Below, piece after piece: positions 56,500-64,000 of a stretch of DNA of 64,000 nt. The notes beneath the pieces were generated by a model that saw nothing but the letters and a program-made list of their open reading frames with translations, was not told the DNA's origin and did not search any database. Every line of letters starts with the position of its first letter. Within the stretch, counting starts at the first letter, position 1. This DNA comes from Stutzerimonas stutzeri. GTDB lineage: Bacteria; Pseudomonadota; Gammaproteobacteria; Pseudomonadales; Pseudomonadaceae. The position numbers and the translations under genes are program-made. The stretch is taken from NCBI RefSeq assembly GCF_000935215.1, contig NZ_JXXD01000240.1, positions 1 to 64,000 on the forward strand. Reading direction: 5' to 3'.

Positions 56500-57472
56500 G
56501 TGGAAGGCTCCGGTAGACGAGTCCAAGAATGATCGTAACAGCTGGAAGCTGCTGGAGAAGACGCTGCTTGCAGGGGTTCAGGAGCAGCGGCGCGCTAGGC
56601 GCTGGGGTATCTTCTTCAAGTTATTGACCTTCATTTACCTGTTCGGCGCGCTGGCCCTGTTTTCCCCGGCGCTGCAGTTTGGTTCCAGCAAGGGCGCGGA
56701 GGGTAGTCATACGGCGGTCATCAATGTGCGCGGCATGATCGCGGATGAAGAGCCTGCCAGCGCCGATAACGTCGTCGGTGCCTTGCGGGCGGCCTTCGAG
56801 GACGCCAATACCAAGGGTGTGGTGCTGCGAATCAATAGCCCGGGGGGCAGTCCGGTGCAGTCGGGCTATATATATGACGAAATCCGGCGTTTGCGCGGCG
56901 AATATCCGACCATCAAGGTCTATGCGGTGATTACCGACCTGGGGGCGTCGGGTGCGTACTACATCGCTAGCGCCGCGGACGAAATTTATGCTGACAAGTC
57001 CAGTCTGGTGGGGTCGATCGGTGTAACCGCGGCCACCTTTGGCTTCGTTGAAACCATGGAAAAGCTCGGCGTCGAGCGGCGTGTCTATACGGCGGGTGAG
57101 CACAAGGCTTTTCTGGATCCGTTCCAGCCGGAAAAGCCTGAGGAGACCCAGTTCTGGCGAGGCGTGCTGGCTACCACCCATCAGCAGTTCATCGACAGCG
57201 TCAAGCGTGGTCGCGGCGATCGCCTTCAGGAGGAGCAGCATCCGGAGTTGTTCTCAGGTTTGATCTGGTCTGGGGAGCAGGCATTGGAGCTCGGGCTGAT
57301 CGATGGTTTGGGAAGTGCGGCGCATGTCGCGCGCGAGGTGATCGGTGAGCCCGAGCTGGTGGACTTCACTGTCAAAGAGTCGCCGCTGGATCGTTTTACC
57401 AAGAAACTTGGTGCTGGCGTCGCCGAACGCTTGGCTGTTCTGGTTGGGGTGCAGGGGCCGGTGTTGCGATAG
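56489..57472 (+). CDS. sppA: Signal peptide peptidase SppA, short form
   Basis: This 327-residue membrane-bound serine protease has a single N-terminal anchor (residues about 32-55: FFKLLTFIYLFGALALFSPAL). The protease core includes GVVLRINSPGGSPVQSGYIYDEI, the nucleophile region LGASGAYYIASAADEIYADKSSLVGSIGV, and the Lys in TAGEHKAFLDPF. It degrades leftover signal peptides in the inner membrane. It has the length of the 36-kDa form rather than the double-length E. coli form. The ATG at 56489 has GAGG nine bases upstream and overlaps the HAD gene. Confidence 0.92.
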   Translation: MSDEWKAPVDESKNDRNSWKLLEKTLLAGVQEQRRARRWGIFFKLLTFIYLFGALALFSPALQFGSSKGAEGSHTAVINVRGMIADEEPASADNVVGALRAAFEDANTKGVVLRINSPGGSPVQSGYIYDEIRRLRGEYPTIKVYAVITDLGASGAYYIASAADEIYADKSSLVGSIGVTAATFGFVETMEKLGVERRVYTAGEHKAFLDPFQPEKPEETQFWRGVLATTHQQFIDSVKRGRGDRLQEEQHPELFSGLIWSGEQALELGLIDGLGSAAHVAREVIGEPELVDFTVKESPLDRFTKKLGAGVAERLAVLVGVQGPVLR

Positions 57473-57486
57473 CAGCCGGCTCGCGC

Positions 57487-58065
57487 TCACGGAACGTCGT
57501 AGCCTGCGTTCAGTAGCATGTCCACCAGGCGGATGAGCGGAAGGCCTACCAGGCTGGTAACGTCCTCGCCTTCGGTGGCGCGGAAAAGACTGATGCCTAA
57601 TCCTTCAGCCTTGAAACTGCCCGCGCAATCGTAGGGCTTTTCGATTCTCAGATAGCGCTCGATTCGGGCTTCATCTAGTTCTCTGAAGTGTACGGTGAAC
57701 GGTATGCAGTCGGTCTGAATTCTGCCTGTCGCGCTGTCGAGGAGCGCCAGTCCGGTCAGAAATCGGACGCTGTTGCCGCTGGCGGATTGCAGTTGCTGTT
57801 TTGCCCGTTCGAACGTGTGCGGTTTGCCGATAATCTTCGAGTCCAATACTGCAGCCTGATCGGAGCCGATAATCAGGTGATTCGGATACTGCTCGGCAAG
57901 TGCTCTGGCCTTCTGCTCGGCGAGTCGGTTTACGAGTTGTTCGGCGCTTTCTCCGGGTAGATAGGTTTCATCGATATCCGGGGCGCAGCTTTCGAACGGT
58001 AGTCCCAGCCGGGAGAGCAATTCCTGTCGATAGGGTGAGCTGGATGCAAGCAGCAGGCGGCGCAT
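57487..58065 (-). CDS. Maf-family nucleoside triphosphate pyrophosphatase (YceF type)
   Basis: This 192-residue protein has LLLASSSPYRQELLSRLGLPFE at the start, DETYLPGESAEQLVNRLA, IIGSDQAAVLDSKIIGKP, and YDCAGSFKAEGLGISLF. The AGSFKAEGLG form places it with YceF, the 7-methyl-GTP pyrophosphatase branch of Maf proteins. It is divergent from yceD and has a strong AAAGGAGGAATC ribosome site. It is convergent with sppA. Confidence 0.92.
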   Translation of the reverse strand: MRRLLLASSSPYRQELLSRLGLPFESCAPDIDETYLPGESAEQLVNRLAEQKARALAEQYPNHLIIGSDQAAVLDSKIIGKPHTFERAKQQLQSASGNSVRFLTGLALLDSATGRIQTDCIPFTVHFRELDEARIERYLRIEKPYDCAGSFKAEGLGISLFRATEGEDVTSLVGLPLIRLVDMLLNAGYDVP

Positions 58066-58130
58066 GATTCCTCCTTTATATATAGGTGCGAGATTGTATG
58101 CGTTGCGTCGTGAAGCTGGGCGGAATTCCT

Positions 58131-58159
58131 TTGACAGGCTGCGGGCGCGTCCCTAGAAT
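58131..58159 (+). promoter_or_regulatory. Strong sigma-70 promoter of the yceD-rpmF-fab operon
   Basis: A perfect -35 TTGACA (58131-58136) is followed after 17 bases by TAGAAT (58154-58159). The first transcribed base should be near 58166, only two to three bases before the yceD ATG at 58169. No Shine-Dalgarno run exists in between, so the message appears leaderless. Confidence 0.8.
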
Positions 58160-58168
58160 GCCGCGCTT

Positions 58169-58696
58169 ATGTTGAAAGGACCGATACCACCGCACGTTGA
58201 TCCGCGCAAGCTAGCCGACCGAGCGGCCACCCTAGCCGGTGAGCTGCAATTGTCGCAGCTGAAGCGGCTCGCCGATCCTCTTGAGGATGATCAGGGTGTG
58301 GTGCGCGCCAGTTTTGCCTTTGGGCGCGACGAGCAGCGTACTGCGGTTATCCGTAGTCAGCTCGACGTTGAAGTCAAAATGATTTGCCAGCGTTGTCTGG
58401 AGCCGGTTGTTCTGCCGATTCACAGCGAGTGCGATTACGCGGTTGTGAATGAAGGGGCGAGCAGCCAGCACCTGCCCAAAGGGTATGACGTGCTGGAAGT
58501 GGGAGAGGATCCTCTGGATCTGCTGGCGCTGGTCGAAGACGAGCTGTTGCTCGCTCTGCCGATTGTTCCACTCCATGACCCTGAAATTTGCCAGCCGCCG
58601 GTTGGGCCAGATGAGCCTGAACCGAGTGAGGACGAGGTAACGCGGTCCAACCCGTTCAGCGTACTGGCGCAGTTAAAGCGTGACCCAAACGTTTAG
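58169..58696 (+). CDS. yceD: YceD (DUF177), large-subunit rRNA accumulation protein
   Basis: This 175-residue protein precedes rpmF as in most proteobacteria. It has a MICQRCLEP motif (two cysteines), DVLEVGEDPLDLLALVEDELLLALPIVPLH, and NPFSVLAQLKRD at the end, all family features. YceD/DUF177 is linked to 23S rRNA accumulation and ribosome assembly. The start codon lies nine bases after the -10 element, with no ribosome site. It begins the run rpmF-plsX-fabD-fabG. Confidence 0.93.
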   Translation: MLKGPIPPHVDPRKLADRAATLAGELQLSQLKRLADPLEDDQGVVRASFAFGRDEQRTAVIRSQLDVEVKMICQRCLEPVVLPIHSECDYAVVNEGASSQHLPKGYDVLEVGEDPLDLLALVEDELLLALPIVPLHDPEICQPPVGPDEPEPSEDEVTRSNPFSVLAQLKRDPNV

Positions 58697-58708
58697 GAGT
58701 TGATCCAA

Positions 58709-58891
58709 ATGGCTGTTCAGCAGAACAAAAAATCCCGTTCCGCCCGTGACATGCGTCGTTCCCATGACGCTCTCGAGCCGAACGCTCTGTCCGTGGAAAA
58801 GAGCACCGGTGAAGTTCACCTGCGTCACCACGTGTCCCCGGACGGTTTCTACCGTGGTCGCAAGGTGATCGACAAGGGCGCTGACGAGTAA
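58709..58891 (+). CDS. rpmF: 50S ribosomal protein L32
   Basis: This 60-residue ribosomal protein reads [20 protein letters not shown], then [18 protein letters not shown]. It is the cysteine-free, zinc-independent form. AGGAG lies seven bases or so before the ATG at 58709, in contrast to the upstream yceD. It ends three bases before the plsX start. Confidence 0.97.
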   Translation: MAVQQNKKSRSARDMRRSHDALEPNALSVEKSTGEVHLRHHVSPDGFYRGRKVIDKGADE

Positions 58892-58894
58892 TCC

Positions 58895-59965
58895 TTGTCC
58901 GCTCCGGTCATCGCGATCGATGCAATGGGTGGGGACTTCGGTCCCCACTGCATTGTTCCTGCCAGTCTGTCCTGTCTGGCTGAAAGCCCCTCGCTGCATC
59001 TGGTCCTTGTCGGCCAATCTTCCCTTCTCGAACAGCTTGTCGCCCAGCATCCTGGGGTCGATCGTTCGCGCCTGAAAATCGTCGATGCGTCTGAAATCAT
59101 TGGTATGGCTGAACGCCCGGCTCAGGCTTTGCGTGGCAAGCCACGCTCTTCCATGCGTATTGCCCTCGAGCAGGTTCGCGACGGTAAAGCCAATGCTTGT
59201 GTAAGCGCCGGTAACACCGGCGCGCTGATGGCATTGGCGCGCCAGGTTCTGAGAACGCTGCCAGGTATCGATCGGCCGGCGATGGTGACAGCGCTCCCTA
59301 CGCAGGCTGACCCATGCCTGCTGCTGGACCTGGGCGCAAATGTCGATTGCCCACCCGAGCAGCTTTTCCAGTTTGCTGTCATGGGGGCTGTGGCGGCCGA
59401 ATCGCTGGGACGACAGCAGCCTAGGGTCGCGCTGCTGAATGTCGGTACCGAAGAGATCAAGGGCAATCAGCAGGTCAAGCAAGCCGCGCTGCTGTTGCAG
59501 CAGGCCGCTGATCTCAACTATCAGGGCTTCATCGAGGGGGATGGTCTGTATCGCGGTGAAGCCGACGTGGTCGTATGCGATGGCTTTGTCGGCAACATAT
59601 TGCTCAAATCCAGCGAGGGCTTGGCTGGGATGCTGGTCGCCAGAGTCGAGGCGCTTTTCAAGCGTTCGCTTGGCGCGCGCATTGTCGGTGCTGTCGTATT
59701 GCCGTTGTTGCGCCGTCTGCGGGCGGATCTCAATCCGGCTCAGTACAACGGTGCGAGCTTTCTCGGGCTGCAGGGAATTGTCGTCAAGAGTCATGGTAGT
59801 GCCGGCGCGGACGGCTTCAAAGCAGCGATCCGGCGCGCGGCGCAGGATGTCGAGCATGATCTCCCTGGGCAACTGAGGAGCAGGCTGGGGCATTTTCTGC
59901 GGCCGCCTCATCCGTACGATGATGTGGATGATGTGACCGCAGGTGGTGGCCAGCCATCCAACTGA
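58895..59965 (+). CDS. plsX: Phosphate acyltransferase PlsX
   Basis: This 356-residue protein converts acyl-ACP to acyl-phosphate for phospholipid synthesis. It starts [19 protein letters not shown] and carries [29 protein letters not shown] and [31 protein letters not shown]. The start is TTG at 58895, three bases after rpmF, with only a weak ribosome site (GACGAG); translation is probably coupled to rpmF. In E. coli fabH follows plsX; here it does not. Confidence 0.95.
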   Translation: MSAPVIAIDAMGGDFGPHCIVPASLSCLAESPSLHLVLVGQSSLLEQLVAQHPGVDRSRLKIVDASEIIGMAERPAQALRGKPRSSMRIALEQVRDGKANACVSAGNTGALMALARQVLRTLPGIDRPAMVTALPTQADPCLLLDLGANVDCPPEQLFQFAVMGAVAAESLGRQQPRVALLNVGTEEIKGNQQVKQAALLLQQAADLNYQGFIEGDGLYRGEADVVVCDGFVGNILLKSSEGLAGMLVARVEALFKRSLGARIVGAVVLPLLRRLRADLNPAQYNGASFLGLQGIVVKSHGSAGADGFKAAIRRAAQDVEHDLPGQLRSRLGHFLRPPHPYDDVDDVTAGGGQPSN

Positions 59966-60027
59966 AATTCGCGACGCCGGTCCCTGGCGTATTCTTCAGA
60001 CGAACAGAACCACAAGAGAGTCGTTTC

Positions 60028-60966
60028 ATGTCCGCATCACTTGCTTTCGTCTTTCCCGGTCAGGGGGCTCAGTCCCTTGGCATGCTGGCCGAGCTGGGTG
60101 CCCAGCAAAGCGTGGTCGTCGATACTTTTGCCGAGGCATCTTCGGCGCTCGGGTACGACCTTTGGGCGTTGACCCAGACCGGTCCGGAAGAACAGCTGAA
60201 TCAGACCGACAAGACCCAGCCGGCGATTCTTGCCGCCTCCATCGCAATCTGGCGTTTGTGGCAGACAGAAGGCGGCGCGCAGCCCGCATTCGTTGCCGGA
60301 CACAGCCTCGGTGAGTACTCCGCTCTGGTGGCGGCGGGCAGCCTGCCGTTCGCTGACGCCATCAAGCTGGTTGAATTGCGCGGTCAATTGATGCAGCAGG
60401 CAGTGCCGGCCGGGCAGGGCGGCATGGCCGCCATTCTCGGGCTGGAAGATGCCGATGTATTGGCCGCCTGTGCCGAGGCCGCGCAAGGTGAGGTGGTCAG
60501 TGCGGTCAACTTCAACGCTCCGGGTCAGGTGGTGATTGCCGGCAGTGCGGCGGCGGTAGAGCGCGCGATCGAAGCGTGCAAGGCCAAAGGTGCCAAGCGT
60601 GCGATGGCTTTGCCGGTGAGTGTCCCCTCTCATTGCGATCTGATGCGTCCGGCTGCCGAACGCTTCGCTTCCTCGGTGGAGTCGATCGAATGGCAAGCGC
60701 CGCAGATTCCGTTGGTGCAGAACGTCAGCGCAGCAGTCGTCGCGGATCTGGAAGTGCTCAAGCGTGATCTGCTGGCACAGCTCTACAGTCCGGTGCGCTG
60801 GGTCGAGTCCATGGTTGCTCTGGGAGACCGTGGCGTCACCTCGCTGGTCGAGTGCGGACCCGGCAAGGTTCTGTCGGGCCTCAACAAACGCTGCGTCAAG
60901 GGCGTCAGCACCTACAATCTGGATACCCCCGAGGCCTTCGCGGCCGCTCGTGCCGCATTGGCTTGA
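60028..60966 (+). CDS. fabD: Malonyl-CoA:ACP transacylase
   Basis: This 312-residue enzyme loads malonate onto acyl carrier protein. It has AFVFPGQGAQS (oxyanion Gln), GHSLGEYSALVAAG with the nucleophile Ser, and LPVSVPSHCDLM with the catalytic His. It is soluble and cytosolic. The ATG is preceded by AGAGAG. It lies 62 bases after plsX and 14 before fabG, in the usual fatty acid gene cluster. Confidence 0.97.
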   Translation: MSASLAFVFPGQGAQSLGMLAELGAQQSVVVDTFAEASSALGYDLWALTQTGPEEQLNQTDKTQPAILAASIAIWRLWQTEGGAQPAFVAGHSLGEYSALVAAGSLPFADAIKLVELRGQLMQQAVPAGQGGMAAILGLEDADVLAACAEAAQGEVVSAVNFNAPGQVVIAGSAAAVERAIEACKAKGAKRAMALPVSVPSHCDLMRPAAERFASSVESIEWQAPQIPLVQNVSAAVVADLEVLKRDLLAQLYSPVRWVESMVALGDRGVTSLVECGPGKVLSGLNKRCVKGVSTYNLDTPEAFAAARAALA

Positions 60967-60980
60967 ACAAGGAGAATGCT

Positions 60981-61724
60981 ATGAATCTGCAAGGTAAGGT
61001 GGCGTTGGTAACCGGCGCGAGCCGCGGTATTGGCCAGGCCATTGCCCTTGAGTTGGGCCGCCAGGGCGCGATCGTAATTGGTACTGCGACCACGCCAACC
61101 GGCGCCGAGCGCATCGCCGAGACACTGAAGGAAAACGGTATCGAAGGCGCTGGGCTGGTGCTCGATGTTGGCAACGATGAATCTGTCAGCAGCACTCTTG
61201 AGCACATTCAGCAGCATCTCGGACAGCCGGCAATTCTGGTCAACAATGCCGGTATTACCCGCGATAACTTGATGCTGCGCATGAAGGATGATGAGTGGCA
61301 TGACGTCATCAACACCAACCTGAATAGCCTGTATCGCCTTTCCAAGGCCGTGCTGCGCGGCATGACCAAGGCTCGCTGGGGTCGAATCATCAATATCGGT
61401 TCGGTGGTTGGTGCCATGGGCAACGCCGGACAGGTAAACTACGCGGCAGCCAAGGCCGGTCTGGAGGGTTTCAGCCGTGCATTGGCTCGTGAGGTCGGTT
61501 CTCGTGGTATCACGGTGAATTCCGTGGCGCCTGGTTTCATCGATACCGACATGACTCGCGAGTTGCCGGAAGCCCAGCGTGATGCGCTCGTGGGGCAGAT
61601 TCCCCTGGGGCGTCTCGGTCAGGCCGAAGAAATTGCAAAGGTCGTTGCGTTTCTCGCTTCGGACGGCGCTGCCTACGTCACCGGTGCTACCGTTCCGGTG
61701 AATGGCGGCATGTACATGAGCTGA
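60981..61724 (+). CDS. fabG: 3-oxoacyl-ACP reductase
   Basis: This 247-residue short-chain dehydrogenase reduces beta-ketoacyl-ACP with NADPH. It has LVTGASRGIGQAIA, ILVNNAGITRDNLMLRM, the Ser-Tyr-Lys triad in IINIGSVVGAMGNAGQVNYAAAKAG, and VAPGFIDTDMTREL. The ATG at 60981 follows AAGGAGAATGCT. A terminator-like hairpin follows before acpP. Confidence 0.97.
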   Translation: MNLQGKVALVTGASRGIGQAIALELGRQGAIVIGTATTPTGAERIAETLKENGIEGAGLVLDVGNDESVSSTLEHIQQHLGQPAILVNNAGITRDNLMLRMKDDEWHDVINTNLNSLYRLSKAVLRGMTKARWGRIINIGSVVGAMGNAGQVNYAAAKAGLEGFSRALAREVGSRGITVNSVAPGFIDTDMTRELPEAQRDALVGQIPLGRLGQAEEIAKVVAFLASDGAAYVTGATVPVNGGMYMS

Positions 61725-61745
61725 GTGTGACGCCCGACGCAGGAG

Positions 61746-61772
61746 GACAGTCTTAGAGGCTGTCTTTAAATT
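61746..61772 (+). terminator. Terminator-like hairpin between fabG and acpP
   Basis: GACAGTCT and AGGCTGTC form an eight-base stem with one G-U pair and a three-base loop, followed by TTTAAATT. It would separate the fabG message from the acpP unit, fully or in part. Confidence 0.6.
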
Positions 61773-61840
61773 AGCTATAAAACCGCAGCTGGTTTATAGA
61801 CAGAAGGTTGAAGGCGGCGTCATGCTTGCCTGCTTCCAGC

Positions 61841-61868
61841 TTGAAATGCGGAAAACGCTTTCTATACA
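61841..61868 (+). promoter_or_regulatory. acpP promoter
   Basis: TTGAAA (61841-61846) and TATACA (61863-61868) are 16 bases apart, giving a start near 61875 and a leader of about 44 bases. This fits the need for very high acyl carrier protein levels. Confidence 0.7.
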
Positions 61869-61918
61869 CTACCGCGCAAACCAGCTGCCTGATTTTTCCA
61901 TAGGAGTGAAAACAAGGT

Positions 61919-62155
61919 ATGAGCACCATCGAAGAACGCGTCAAGAAAATCGTTGCCGAGCAACTTGGCGTTAAAGAAGAGGAAGTAACCAACAGTGCTT
62001 CCTTCGTCGAAGACCTGGGTGCCGACTCTCTTGACACCGTTGAGCTGGTGATGGCTCTGGAAGAGGAATTCGAGACCGAGATCCCGGACGAGCAAGCTGA
62101 GAAGATCACCACCGTTCAGGAAGCCATCGATTACATCAACGCGCACGCGCAGTAA
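61919..62155 (+). CDS. acpP: Acyl carrier protein
   Basis: This 78-residue acidic protein carries growing acyl chains on phosphopantetheine. [20 protein letters not shown] is followed by [21 protein letters not shown], in which the Ser of DSL is the prosthetic-group site, and [21 protein letters not shown] lies 12 bases or so before the ATG. It is insulated by its own promoter and by hairpins on both sides. Confidence 0.98.
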
Positions 62156-62182
62156 GTTGTAATCTGCTTCAGAAACAGGAAC

Positions 62183-62222
62183 AGCCGCACTGCCTTTGAA
62201 CGAGGTAGTGCGGCTTTTCTTT
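62183..62222 (+). terminator. Rho-independent terminator of acpP
   Basis: AGCCGCACT and AGTGCGGCT pair perfectly, extended by a CCT/AGG pair after one mismatch, and are followed by TTTTCTTT. The stem begins 27 bases after the acpP stop. Confidence 0.88.
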
Positions 62223-62328
62223 GAGAGGGATTCATCCAGGTCGCGGGGGCTCCATTGCACCCAACCGGGGATGGTTCCTGTCTTGGCGGGAACCGAGCCA
62301 AGTACGTTTAGGTATAGGAGTAATCGCT

Positions 62329-63573
62329 GTGTCGCGTAGACGCGTCGTAGTCACCGGGATGGGCATGCTATCGCCACTGGGTAACGATGTGCCAAGCAGC
62401 TGGCAGGGAATTCTCGCCGGCCGCAGTGGTATCGGCCTGATCGAGCACATGGATCTTTCTGCCTATTCCACTCGTTTTGGCGGGTCGATCAAAAGCTTCG
62501 ATGTCGAGCAGTATCTGCCGGCAAAAGAGGCACGCAAGCTCGACCTCTTCATTCAGTACGGCCTTGCCGCGAGTTTCCAGGCGGTGCGTGATTCCGGGCT
62601 GGAGGTCACTGACGCCAATCGGGAGCGCATCGGCGTCGCGATGGGGTCCGGTATCGGCGGCCTGACCAATATCGAAAACAGCTGCAAGGCACTTATCGAG
62701 CAAGGTCCGCGGCGTATATCTCCCTTCTTCGTGCCGGGCTCCATCATCAACATGGTGTCTGGTTTCCTGTCGATCCATCTGGGATTGCAGGGCCCCAACT
62801 ATGCGATCGCTACCGCCTGTACCACGGGCACCCACTGCATTGGCATGGCCGCCCGTAACATTGCCTATGGCGAGGCGGATGTCATGGTGGCCGGCGGTTC
62901 CGAGATGGCTGCCAGTGGGCTTGGTATTGGAGGCTTTGCGGCAGCACGCGCACTGTCCACCCGCAACGATGACCCGGCGGCTGCGAGCCGGCCCTGGGAC
63001 AAGGGGCGCGACGGTTTCGTCCTCTCCGATGGTGCCGGTGCGCTGGTGCTGGAGGAGCTGGAGCATGCCAAGGCCCGGGGGGCGCACATCTACGCCGAAC
63101 TGATCGGTTTCGGCATGAGCGCCGATGCGTTCCACATGACCTCGCCGCCCGACGACGGCGCCGGTGCTGCGCGCTGCATCCGCAATGCGCTGAAGGACTC
63201 CCAGTTGAATGTCGATCAGGTGCATTACATCAATGCACACGGCACCTCGACTCCCGCAGGTGACAAGGCCGAGGCTGCTGCTATTCGCAGCGTATTCGGT
63301 GATCACGCCTATGAGCTGTCGGTCAGTTCGACCAAATCAATGGTCGGCCACCTGCTGGGTGCTGCCGGTGCGGTGGAAGCGATCTTCAGTGTTCTGGCTA
63401 TTCGTGATCAGGTCGCGCCGCCGACCATCAATCTGCATGAGCCGGATGAAGGCTGCGACCTCGATTTCGTTCCGCACGAGGCCAAGCCCCGACCGATCGA
63501 AGTGGCGGTGTCCAACTCGTTCGGTTTTGGCGGAACCAACGGTTCGCTGGTATTCCGCCGGTTCGCCGAGTGA
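62329..63573 (+). CDS. fabF: Beta-ketoacyl-ACP synthase II
   Basis: This 414-residue elongation enzyme has the nucleophile in [15 protein letters not shown] and catalytic histidines in [19 protein letters not shown] and [35 protein letters not shown] closes the protein. The GTG at 62329 follows AGGAG by eight bases and gives the usual [18 protein letters not shown]-terminus. An earlier in-frame codon near 62221 lacks support. Confidence 0.97.
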   Translation: MSRRRVVVTGMGMLSPLGNDVPSSWQGILAGRSGIGLIEHMDLSAYSTRFGGSIKSFDVEQYLPAKEARKLDLFIQYGLAASFQAVRDSGLEVTDANRERIGVAMGSGIGGLTNIENSCKALIEQGPRRISPFFVPGSIINMVSGFLSIHLGLQGPNYAIATACTTGTHCIGMAARNIAYGEADVMVAGGSEMAASGLGIGGFAAARALSTRNDDPAAASRPWDKGRDGFVLSDGAGALVLEELEHAKARGAHIYAELIGFGMSADAFHMTSPPDDGAGAARCIRNALKDSQLNVDQVHYINAHGTSTPAGDKAEAAAIRSVFGDHAYELSVSSTKSMVGHLLGAAGAVEAIFSVLAIRDQVAPPTINLHEPDEGCDLDFVPHEAKPRPIEVAVSNSFGFGGTNGSLVFRRFAE

Positions 63574-64000
63574 CATTGAGCTGGCTGAACGGGGAGCCCT
63601 GTGATGGGCTGCCCATTCATGATCGAGGACTGGCCTACGGCGATGGGCTGTTCGAGACTATTCGCGTCGCAGGTGGCCAGGCGCGGTTGGTCGAACGCCA
63701 TCTGCAGCGGCTGCAAGATGGGTGTGAGCGCCTCGCCATTCCCGTTGATGCAAATCTGCTGCGCAATGAGCTGATGCGCTTCTGCCGGGCACTGGGGCAG
63801 GGCGTCGCCAAGCTCATCGTCACGCGTGGCGCCGGACAGCGTGGTTATGCAACGCCACAGCCGTGTCAGCCGCAGCGTCTGCTGTTAGGCTCGTCCTCTC
63901 CAGCTTATCCGCCACAGCATGCTGAAACCGGCATCAGGCTGTTTCCGTGCGAGACCCGGCTTGCCGAGCAACCGCGACTCGCCGGCATCAAGCATCTGAA
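63570..64000 (+). CDS. pabC: Aminodeoxychorismate lyase PabC, 3' truncated by window edge
   Basis: The first 143 residues of a fold-type IV PLP enzyme are visible: [61 protein letters not shown], and LAGIKHL at the window end. The expected PLP lysine is the K of GIKHL. PabC makes 4-aminobenzoate for folate. The GTG at 63570 overlaps the fabF stop (GTGA); a TTG at 63576 is also possible. The fabF-pabC order is that of E. coli and P. aeruginosa. Confidence 0.93.
   Translation, partial: MTLSWLNGEPCDGLPIHDRGLAYGDGLFETIRVAGGQARLVERHLQRLQDGCERLAIPVDANLLRNELMRFCRALGQGVAKLIVTRGAGQRGYATPQPCQPQRLLLGSSSPAYPPQHAETGIRLFPCETRLAEQPRLAGIKHL

Overview
The window is a GC-rich gammaproteobacterial chromosome segment that reads as a Pseudomonas of the stutzeri (Stutzerimonas) type. 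The grounds are protein similarity to Pseudomonas homologues, a Dnr-type regulator beside an anaerobic ribonucleotide reductase, an Entner-Doudoroff locus run by HexR, and a long right-hand block (gap, nqr, sthA, lol, comEC, lpxK, kdsB, murB, rne, rluC, sppA, maf, fab, pabC) whose order matches my memory of the P. aeruginosa chromosome. No tRNA, rRNA, CRISPR array, insertion sequence or phage gene was seen.

Left part (1-10.3 kb): an anoxia module and an iron module. It holds the end of ubiT (oxygen-independent ubiquinone synthesis), a small DGC-type zinc protein, a Dnr/FNR-family regulator, and class III ribonucleotide reductase genes. Two clean FNR/Dnr boxes (TTGAC-N4-ATCAA) face the DGC gene and nrdD. 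The class III reductase is split: nrdD stops just after its zinc site, and the glycyl-radical loop is a separate 51-residue protein coupled to nrdG. Next come a ferrous iron uptake operon ftrABCD with a likely Fur box, the exporter gene mdtD, and a small membrane/coiled-coil protein preceded by a perfect operator-like palindrome.

Carbon part (10.3-20 kb): edd-glk, hexR, and zwf-pgl-eda-gapN-aldo/keto reductase, with HexR-like operators before edd and zwf. Together they take glucose and glucose-6-phosphate to pyruvate and glyceraldehyde-3-phosphate, then to 3-phosphoglycerate with NADPH formation. A REP-like hairpin cluster and a guanidine-II (mini-ykkC) riboswitch precede the guanidinium exporter gene sugE/gdx.

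Middle (20.5-39 kb): a hypothetical gene, a SNF2 helicase, a CsiV-family protein, mfd, a long-form gap gene, and a complete Na+-NQR operon (nqrABCDEF) followed by its maturation genes apbE and nqrM. Then come sthA, a glycerophosphodiesterase and a small periplasmic protein.

Right part (39.4-64 kb): envelope and housekeeping genes. These are a PilZ protein, lolC-lolD-lolE, comEC, an exbB/exbD pair, lpxK, a Trm112-like gene, kdsB, a low-molecular-weight phosphatase, murB, rne with a roughly 500-nt leader, rluC, a HAD phosphatase, sppA, maf, and the yceD-rpmF-plsX-fabD-fabG-acpP-fabF-pabC lipid cluster. The promoters of rluC and yceD sit so close to their start codons that leaderless mRNAs are predicted. 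The window ends inside pabC.
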